From Mangrovibacter plantisponsor (lineage in GTDB: Bacteria > Pseudomonadota > Gammaproteobacteria > Enterobacterales > Enterobacteriaceae): a stretch of DNA of 64,000 nt. A program made the translations under genes and the position numbers. Positions 58,431 through 64,000 of this stretch are shown here, one piece after another. The stretch spans positions 1 to 64,000 of the forward strand of contig NZ_QGTS01000012.1 of assembly GCF_003182475.1 (NCBI RefSeq), read 5' to 3'. The notes under the pieces were generated by a model that saw only the letters and a list, made by a program, of their open reading frames with translations, ran no database searches and was not told where the DNA came from. Positions within the stretch are counted from its first letter, which is position 1. Each line of letters starts with the position of its first letter.

Positions 58431-58532
58431 AGACTTATAAATCACATCTGGTTTATAAACATGAATCCCCTGAGTGAAACAACGAATTGCTGTGTGTAGT
58501 CTTTGCCCATCTCCCACGATGGGCTTTTTTTT
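58431..58532 (+). ncRNA. rprA: RprA small RNA
   Basis: Clear match to E. coli RprA. From ATCCCCTGAGTGAAACAACG through the terminator TGCCCATCTCCCACGATGGGC with its T run, the sequence is essentially identical, while the 5' stem (TTATAAATC ... GGTTTATAA) is diverged but foldable. RprA with Hfq activates rpoS translation under Rcs (envelope stress) control. Position downstream of ydiK is conserved. Confidence 0.95.
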
Positions 58533-58603
58533 GCTCTGGCAATTCATCTTACAGGGAGACGCAACACGCCACAGTCTGGTCGACAGGCATGTTGCTGTTC
58601 GTT

Positions 58604-60982
58604 TTACCCTGCGATTTCCTCTGTATGGCTTAACATACGCCAGTCACGCGTCAGGACAACCGGTTTATCTCCCGTAAGGCGAACCGTAACACACTGATGA
58701 ATAGCTTCACTGCTGGTACCTAACATCAGTTCAAACTCACCGGGTTCAACCACCCTCTGGCCCATTTTATTGGTGAAATTCAGCATATCGGTTGGTAGTG
58801 AAATCGTTAACCGGGTAGCCGCCCCGGCAGCCAGCCTGACACGGTGGAATGCTTTTAATTCCTTCACCGGGCGCACCAGCGAGGCAACTTTGTCATGAAC
58901 ATAAAGTTGGATAACTTCACTACCAGTGTGCACACCGCGGTTGGTAACCGGTACAGTGATGTTAATAGTTCCTCCTTGTGCTGGCAGCGTTTCCTCTCGT
59001 AACTCAGCCGGGCCCATAACAAAATCCCCCCAGCCCAGGCCGTAACCAAATGGATAACGGGCGCCAAAATGAAATGCCAGGGGTGTGCCACCACTTTTCA
59101 GCTTGTGGTTATAGTAGTACGGCATCGCTCCGGCACTTTTGGGAGCAGATAGTACCAGGCGCCCTTCAGGCTCCCGGCTTCCTGCCAGAATGTCTGCAAC
59201 AGCATGCCCGCCTTCCTGGCCCGGTGCCCACGCCATTAACAAAGCCGCTACCCGGTGTTCCAGCCCGCCCAGATGGTACGGACGCCCACCAGTCATCACA
59301 ACAATAACCGGTTTCCCGGTGCTGACCAGCGCTTCAAGCAATGCCTGTTGCACGCCGGGCAATGCCAGGGTATCGGTATCCGAACCCTCGCCGCAGGTGC
59401 CGCTTTGAAACAAACCAGCCAGGTCACCCACACAGGCAATCACCACATCTGCCTGCTGAGCCACAGATACAGCTTCAGGAATTAAGCGGGTATCCTGCGA
59501 AACCGGGGACGACTGGCGGGGTTTCCCATCACTTTCGCCGGGAAAGACCGGAGCACCCGCCTGGCGGTGCTCAATAATGTGGCACCCTTTGGCGTAACTT
59601 ACCCGGTTTTCACCAAACTGCTGGCGAATTCCGGCAAGTAATGTCACAACCTGTTCTGCCTGTTCCTGTGCGTCACTGATTATCAGATGTACCGGGAAAC
59701 TGTAGCCACTCAGCAGAGCCAAAGGATCGTTTGCAACCGGGCCAATTACCGCCAGTGAAGGGGTATCTGTGAGTGGTAAAATGCCCTTGTTCTCAAGCAG
59801 AGTGACTGAGCGTGCCGCACATTCTCTGGCAAGGTGGCGTGTTTCCGGCTCCTGTAAAGCCAGCTTATCCAGATCTGCATAAGGGTGTTCAAACAGACCA
59901 AGCCGGAATTTTTCGGTCAACACACGAGTGACTATCTCATCAATCTTGCCCATGGTAATCAGGCCTTCAGCCACCGCTTCGGCAAGATGGCTGGCACAAT
60001 CCGCTTTAGGGAGTTCAATATCCAGCCCGGCATTGAATGCCAGTGCAGCAGATTCCATGGGATTGTGGCTGACACCATGGTGCTGATGCAGCAGGCTCAC
60101 ACCACCGTAGTCAGCCACAATCAGCCCGTCAAAGCCCCACTGCTCACGTAACACTCTGGTAAGCAGGAAAGTATCACTGTGAGTGGGCTGGTTATCGATA
60201 TCGTGGTAGGCGGGCATCACTGAACCGGCATTGGCAAGGCGTACCGCCATTTCGAAAGGCAGCAGGAAAGTGTCATTTAATTCGCAAAAACCGAGATGTA
60301 CCGGCGCGTGGTTACGGGCGCCTTCGCTGAACGAGTGGCCGGCATAATGCTTCAGGGTTGCGAGCAAATCACGGTTTGGCCCCTGTAACCCCTTCACATA
60401 TTGTGTCGCCATAACCCCAACTAAGTAAGGATCTTCACCAAAGGTTTCTTCTGTTCTTCCCCAGCGAACATCCCGGGAAACATCCAGAACTGGAGCAAGC
60501 CCCTGGTGGCAGCCAATAGCCCTTGCCTCGCGGCCAATAGCACTGGCAACCGCATTAATCAGTTGCGGGTCCCAGGTGGATGCGTAATTGAGCGGTGACG
60601 GAAATAACGTGGCATCTTTGCACAATACCCCCACCAGGCACTCTTCATGGAACAACGCCGGTATCCCTAACCGGCTCTCTTCCACCAGCGTTTTTTGCAG
60701 ACGATTCGCCGCCATCACACCTTCTCTCGGTGAGATACTGTGGGTGCCAAGTGGGCGGGTTATTTGACCAATTCCTTTTTTCAACTGCTCTGCCAGAGCC
60801 ATATGTTGCGTAGCACCTGAAAACGTGTCGCTCATATCCAGACGTTCTTTATGAAAACCTTCTGGCGATAACACCAGCCACATTGCCCCCATTTGGGCAA
60901 ACTTTTCTTCGGGTGTCATCCGGGCCAGTAAGTCAGCCACCCGAGCCTCAACAGACTGGCGGGGATCAGTATAAATCGTCAT
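58604..60982 (-). CDS. Glycoside hydrolase family 3 protein (beta-glucosidase/beta-xylosidase type)
   Basis: A 792-residue cytosolic enzyme without a signal peptide. Order: GH3 N-terminal TIM barrel (residues about 10-370) with GRTEETFGEDPYL, LKHYAGHS and the nucleophile Asp291 in GLIVADYGGVSLL; the GH3 C-terminal alpha/beta sandwich; and a fibronectin-III-like domain (about 685-760, VTNRGVHTGSEVIQLYV). It should hydrolyse beta-linked gluco- or xylo-oligosaccharides brought in by the adjacent symporter. The exact sugar is not visible. Three bases separate it from the symporter gene, with AGGAGT before the ATG. Absent from this locus in E. coli. Confidence 0.9.
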   Translation of the reverse strand: MTIYTDPRQSVEARVADLLARMTPEEKFAQMGAMWLVLSPEGFHKERLDMSDTFSGATQHMALAEQLKKGIGQITRPLGTHSISPREGVMAANRLQKTLVEESRLGIPALFHEECLVGVLCKDATLFPSPLNYASTWDPQLINAVASAIGREARAIGCHQGLAPVLDVSRDVRWGRTEETFGEDPYLVGVMATQYVKGLQGPNRDLLATLKHYAGHSFSEGARNHAPVHLGFCELNDTFLLPFEMAVRLANAGSVMPAYHDIDNQPTHSDTFLLTRVLREQWGFDGLIVADYGGVSLLHQHHGVSHNPMESAALAFNAGLDIELPKADCASHLAEAVAEGLITMGKIDEIVTRVLTEKFRLGLFEHPYADLDKLALQEPETRHLARECAARSVTLLENKGILPLTDTPSLAVIGPVANDPLALLSGYSFPVHLIISDAQEQAEQVVTLLAGIRQQFGENRVSYAKGCHIIEHRQAGAPVFPGESDGKPRQSSPVSQDTRLIPEAVSVAQQADVVIACVGDLAGLFQSGTCGEGSDTDTLALPGVQQALLEALVSTGKPVIVVMTGGRPYHLGGLEHRVAALLMAWAPGQEGGHAVADILAGSREPEGRLVLSAPKSAGAMPYYYNHKLKSGGTPLAFHFGARYPFGYGLGWGDFVMGPAELREETLPAQGGTINITVPVTNRGVHTGSEVIQLYVHDKVASLVRPVKELKAFHRVRLAAGAATRLTISLPTDMLNFTNKMGQRVVEPGEFELMLGTSSEAIHQCVTVRLTGDKPVVLTRDWRMLSHTEEIAG

Positions 60983-60985
60983 GGG

Positions 60986-62377
60986 TTACTCCTGTATTGC
61001 CGGGTTTAAACCGGGTTCCGGGTTAGAAATATGCTGGCGTTTGGCGGCCAGTTCATTAGCGATGGCAGCAACTTTGCGGTTATTCAGTTGGTAAAAGCAC
61101 AACAGTACGACGATGGAGAAAAACAGCGCGGCAGGAATGAAAGTAAATAGTGCGTTGATAGTATGCAGAACAGCCGGAGCCTGTACGGTGACATTAGCCT
61201 GGTAACTTACCATCCCAAGGATCCAACCAACGACCGCGCCTCCCAGTGCCAGCCCCATTTTGATGGCGAACAGCGCCGTGGAGAAGACCAGACCATCCAG
61301 CCTGCGGCCCGTGCGGTGTTCTTCATAATCTACGACATCTGACAACATAGCCCACTGCAGAGGGGTGGTAAGGTTCTGAACAAAGCTGAAAACAATATTC
61401 AGGGCCAGTATCCAGCCGATATACGCCGCAGGGATAAAAAAGATAGCGATACACGGCACCATAAAGGCCAGGGTAGTGCACTGATATGCTCTTACCCGGT
61501 CCACCCGGCCGAGTACCCAGCCAGACAGTAATGCCCCCGCCAACGCAGCTACCATCCCACTGACAATAAAGGCAAACGTCATGTCCGGGCGCATCAACAG
61601 ATATTTGACGTAATACATCGTGGTAGACCCGCGCACCACAACCGCCGTCAACAACAGAATATTCAGCACAAATACCAAACGCCACTGGCTGTTTTTCGCC
61701 AGCGATTTCAGGTCAGCCAGCATACTGCCTGGCGTACTGCTTTCAGGTATATAGCGTTCACGCGTCATGGCAAAACAGCAGAAAAACAAACCAATCCCCA
61801 GTAAACCCATCAGGCTCATTGCCAGAAAGAAACCTTTCTGTTGATTACCCTGGCCCAACCACTCCATCAAGGGCAAAGCCAGTACAGTGACAATTAAGCC
61901 GCCGGTGAATGACAGGCCGAAACGCCAGGACTGCAAGGAATGCCGTTCGCCAGGATCCAGTGTTAAGGCACCGGGCATAGCGCAGTAAGGCACATTAATA
62001 GCGGAGTACACCAGGCTCAAAAGTGTATAGGTCACACAGGCATAGATAATCTTGCCCGTCGGCCCCACATCCGGGACATAAAACGTTATCAGGCAACTCA
62101 CACCAAAAGGAATGGCAAACCACAGTAACCACGGGCGAAAACGCCCATGTCGGGTACGTGTTCGGTCAACAATGGCGCCAATACAAGGGTCAGTAATTGC
62201 ATCAATGGCCCGCACCACCAGAAACATCGTGCCCATAATCGCGGCAGGTAACCCAAACACATCGGTATAGAACCAGGCCAGAAACAGCGTTGCTGTTTGC
62301 CAGACCAGCGCGCTGGCCATATCACCGAACCCATAGCCAATTTTATCTTTCAATGTAAGAACCGGCACAGTATTCAT
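60986..62377 (-). CDS. GPH-family sugar:cation symporter
   Basis: A 463-residue inner-membrane transporter of the glycoside-pentoside-hexuronide family (MelB, YicJ, XynB type) with 12 transmembrane helices. Diagnostic segments: KIGYGFGDMASALVWQTATLFLAWFYTDVFG at the N-terminus, VVRAIDAITDPCIGAIVDRTRTRHGRFRPW near residue 50 and the loop SDVVDYEEHRTGRRLDGLVFS near 345. First gene of a two-gene operon with the GH3 glycosidase; GGTGGAG precedes the ATG. No regulator gene is adjacent. Probably takes up a beta-glycoside or xyloside. Confidence 0.9.
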   Translation of the reverse strand: MNTVPVLTLKDKIGYGFGDMASALVWQTATLFLAWFYTDVFGLPAAIMGTMFLVVRAIDAITDPCIGAIVDRTRTRHGRFRPWLLWFAIPFGVSCLITFYVPDVGPTGKIIYACVTYTLLSLVYSAINVPYCAMPGALTLDPGERHSLQSWRFGLSFTGGLIVTVLALPLMEWLGQGNQQKGFFLAMSLMGLLGIGLFFCCFAMTRERYIPESSTPGSMLADLKSLAKNSQWRLVFVLNILLLTAVVVRGSTTMYYVKYLLMRPDMTFAFIVSGMVAALAGALLSGWVLGRVDRVRAYQCTTLAFMVPCIAIFFIPAAYIGWILALNIVFSFVQNLTTPLQWAMLSDVVDYEEHRTGRRLDGLVFSTALFAIKMGLALGGAVVGWILGMVSYQANVTVQAPAVLHTINALFTFIPAALFFSIVVLLCFYQLNNRKVAAIANELAAKRQHISNPEPGLNPAIQE

Positions 62378-62585
62378 GATGCTCCACCTTTCGTCAGCGG
62401 GGCTCCTTAAGCCTTCATGTTGCAGGACCTGGGAGCCTGTTGTTTTTGTTGTTTGTGGGTAACACTCAGGTACGCGGTAACTATTTCGCAGCAGGCAAGA
62501 AACAACAATTGCCGAAATTTATCCGGCTATTATGTTTTTTTGCTTAAAAGGTATAAGTGTGAAGTGGCGCGAGGTGTGGAAAAGA

Positions 62586-62613
62586 AAAACGCCATGCAAA
62601 TGCATGGCGTTTT
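62586..62613 (-). terminator. ppsA terminator
   Basis: AAAACGCCATGCA-AA-TGCATGGCGTTTT, a perfect symmetric hairpin 23 bases beyond the ppsA stop; on the minus strand it is followed by TTTTTCTTTT. Confidence 0.85.
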
Positions 62614-62635
62614 ACATAACAAGACAACGTGGCGG

Positions 62636-64000
62636 TTACTTGGCAAGTTCAGCCAGATTAAGCCAGGTTTGCACCACTGTATCCGGGTTAAGTGACAGGC
62701 TGTCTATGCCCTGTTCCATCAACCAGGCGGCAAAATCCTCGTGGTCAGAAGGCCCCTGCCCACAAATACCGACATATTTACCCTGTTTCTTCGCAGCTTT
62801 AATCGCCATAGCGAGCAGCGCTTTCACTGCATCATTACGCTCATCAAACAACTCAGAAACTACCCCGGAATCCCTGTCCAGGCCAAGAGCCAACTGAGTC
62901 ATATCATTTGAACCGATGGAGAAACCATCAAAGTGCTCAAGGAACGCCTCTGCCAGCAGTGCATTTGACGGAATTTCACACATCATTATCACTTTCAGGC
63001 CATTATCACCCCGTTTGAGCCCCTGACTTGCCAGTTCATCAACCACAGCTTTCGCCTGGTCAACGGTGCGAACAAAGGGGATCATCACTTCAACGTTGGT
63101 CAGCCCCATCGTATTGCGTACACGCTTGACGGCCTCGCATTCAAGAGCAAAGCATGCTTTGAAATTCGGCGAAACATAGCGCCCGGCGCCACGGAAACCC
63201 AGCATCGGGTTTTCTTCATGGGGTTCATAACGTTCTCCCCCCACCAGGTTGGCATACTCATTGGATTTAAAATCTGACAAACGCACAATCACGCGTTTCG
63301 GCCAAAACGCAGCGGCAAGCGTGGCAATGCCTTCCGTTAGCCGGCCAACATAAAACTCAACCGGGGAATCATACCCTTTCATAAGCTCACGGATTTCTGC
63401 CTGCAATGCAGGTTCTTGCTGATCGAACTCAAGCAATGCCCGCGGGTGCACGCCAATCATACGGTTGATGATAAATTCCAGGCGAGCCAGACCTACACCT
63501 TCATTAGGCAGGCAGGCAAAGTCAAACGCCCGGTCCGGGTTACCAACGTTCATCATGATTTTCAAAGGTAAATCAGGCATGGTATCTACACTGGAACTGT
63601 TCACGGAGAAATCCAGCAGATCCGAATACACGTAACCGGTGTCACCTTCAGCACAGGATACCGTAACCCGCTGACCATTCTTCAGCCGCTCCGTTGCGTC
63701 GCCACAACCCACTACCGCCGGGATCCCCAGTTCACGCGCAATAATTGCTGCGTGGCAGGTCCGCCCGCCACGGTTTGTCACAATCGCGGCGGCCTTCTTC
63801 ATAATGGGTTCCCAGTCCGGGTCGGTCATATCCGTTACCAGCACATCACCAGCTTCAACCCGGTTCATTTCACTGATGTCGTGGATAACCTTGACACTTC
63901 CCGCACCAATACGCTGGCCAATTGCACGCCCTTCCACCAGAACATTGCCCTGGGAATGCAGCGTATAACGCTCCATCACTTTGTTACGCGAGCGAACCGT
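62636..64000 (-). CDS. ppsA: Phosphoenolpyruvate synthase, C-terminal part
   Basis: Makes PEP from pyruvate and ATP for gluconeogenesis. The window holds the last 454 codons; the reading frame runs open through the right edge (TVRSRNKV precedes [10 protein letters not shown]). The phosphohistidine motif [21 protein letters not shown] and the PEP-utilising barrel ([47 protein letters not shown]) are intact. E. coli PpsA has 792 residues, so a little over a third is missing on the left of the protein. Confidence 0.96.
   Translation of the reverse strand, partial: TVRSRNKVMERYTLHSQGNVLVEGRAIGQRIGAGSVKVIHDISEMNRVEAGDVLVTDMTDPDWEPIMKKAAAIVTNRGGRTCHAAIIARELGIPAVVGCGDATERLKNGQRVTVSCAEGDTGYVYSDLLDFSVNSSSVDTMPDLPLKIMMNVGNPDRAFDFACLPNEGVGLARLEFIINRMIGVHPRALLEFDQQEPALQAEIRELMKGYDSPVEFYVGRLTEGIATLAAAFWPKRVIVRLSDFKSNEYANLVGGERYEPHEENPMLGFRGAGRYVSPNFKACFALECEAVKRVRNTMGLTNVEVMIPFVRTVDQAKAVVDELASQGLKRGDNGLKVIMMCEIPSNALLAEAFLEHFDGFSIGSNDMTQLALGLDRDSGVVSELFDERNDAVKALLAMAIKAAKKQGKYVGICGQGPSDHEDFAAWLMEQGIDSLSLNPDTVVQTWLNLAELAK

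Overview
The window is an Enterobacteriaceae chromosome segment. Gene content and order closely follow the E. coli K-12 stretch from fumA to ppsA (fumA, manA, ydgA, add, ydgJ, rsxABCDGE-nth, dtpA, gstA, pdxY, tyrS, pdxH, mliC, anmK, slyB, slyA, ydhIJK, ydhF, ydhL, nemA, gloA, rnt, grxD, mepH, sodB, ydhP, ynhF, purR, punR, punC, cfa, ribE, mdtK, valV-valW, pykF, lpp, sufABCDSE, menI, ydiJ, ydiK, rprA, ppsA). Protein divergence from E. coli and many local gains and losses show that it is another genus of the family; I cannot name it from sequence alone.

Layout. 1-5100: fumA start, manA, ydgA, an acetyltransferase and adenosine deaminase. 5100-8400: a bile-acid/sodium symporter-like protein, the ydgJ oxidoreductase and ydgK. 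8400-14870: the RSX electron-transport operon (SoxR-reducing, Rnf type) ending in nth. 14870-22440: peptide transporter dtpA, gstA, vitamin B6 genes pdxY/pdxH, tyrS, lysozyme inhibitor mliC and anmK. 22700-27220: slyB, the regulator slyA, and the ydhIJK efflux operon. 27220-35260: a RyhB-type small RNA with a Fur box, ydhF, ydhL, an EptA-type phosphoethanolamine transferase, nemA, gloA, rnt, grxD, mepH and sodB. 35280-44150: ydhP, the 29-codon ynhF, purR with two PurR boxes, punR/punC, cfa, ribE, mdtK. 44300-47080: two tRNA-Val genes, pykF with a Cra site, lpp. 47510-53060: the suf iron-sulfur operon on the minus strand with a Fur box. 53440-58530: menI-ydiJ, ydiK and the RcsB-activated sRNA RprA. 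58600-62380: a GH3 glycosidase plus sugar:cation symporter pair that is absent from this place in E. coli. 62640-64000: the C-terminal part of ppsA.

The strongest themes are iron and redox. A RyhB copy sits where E. coli has sodC, its core can pair with the sodB start region 7 kb away, and both fumA (left edge) and the Fur-controlled suf operon are in the window. Other notable items are a duplicated intergenic double-hairpin element with compensatory base changes (near 3300 and 6170), 126-bp tandem repeats in rsxC, and an EptA-type gene occupying the nemR position.

Relative to E. coli K-12 the window lacks malIXY, blr, cnu, sodC, nemR, lhr, ydhQ-ydhZ, ldtE, ydiH and ydiL-ydiT. These absences were judged by reading the gaps, not by a database search.
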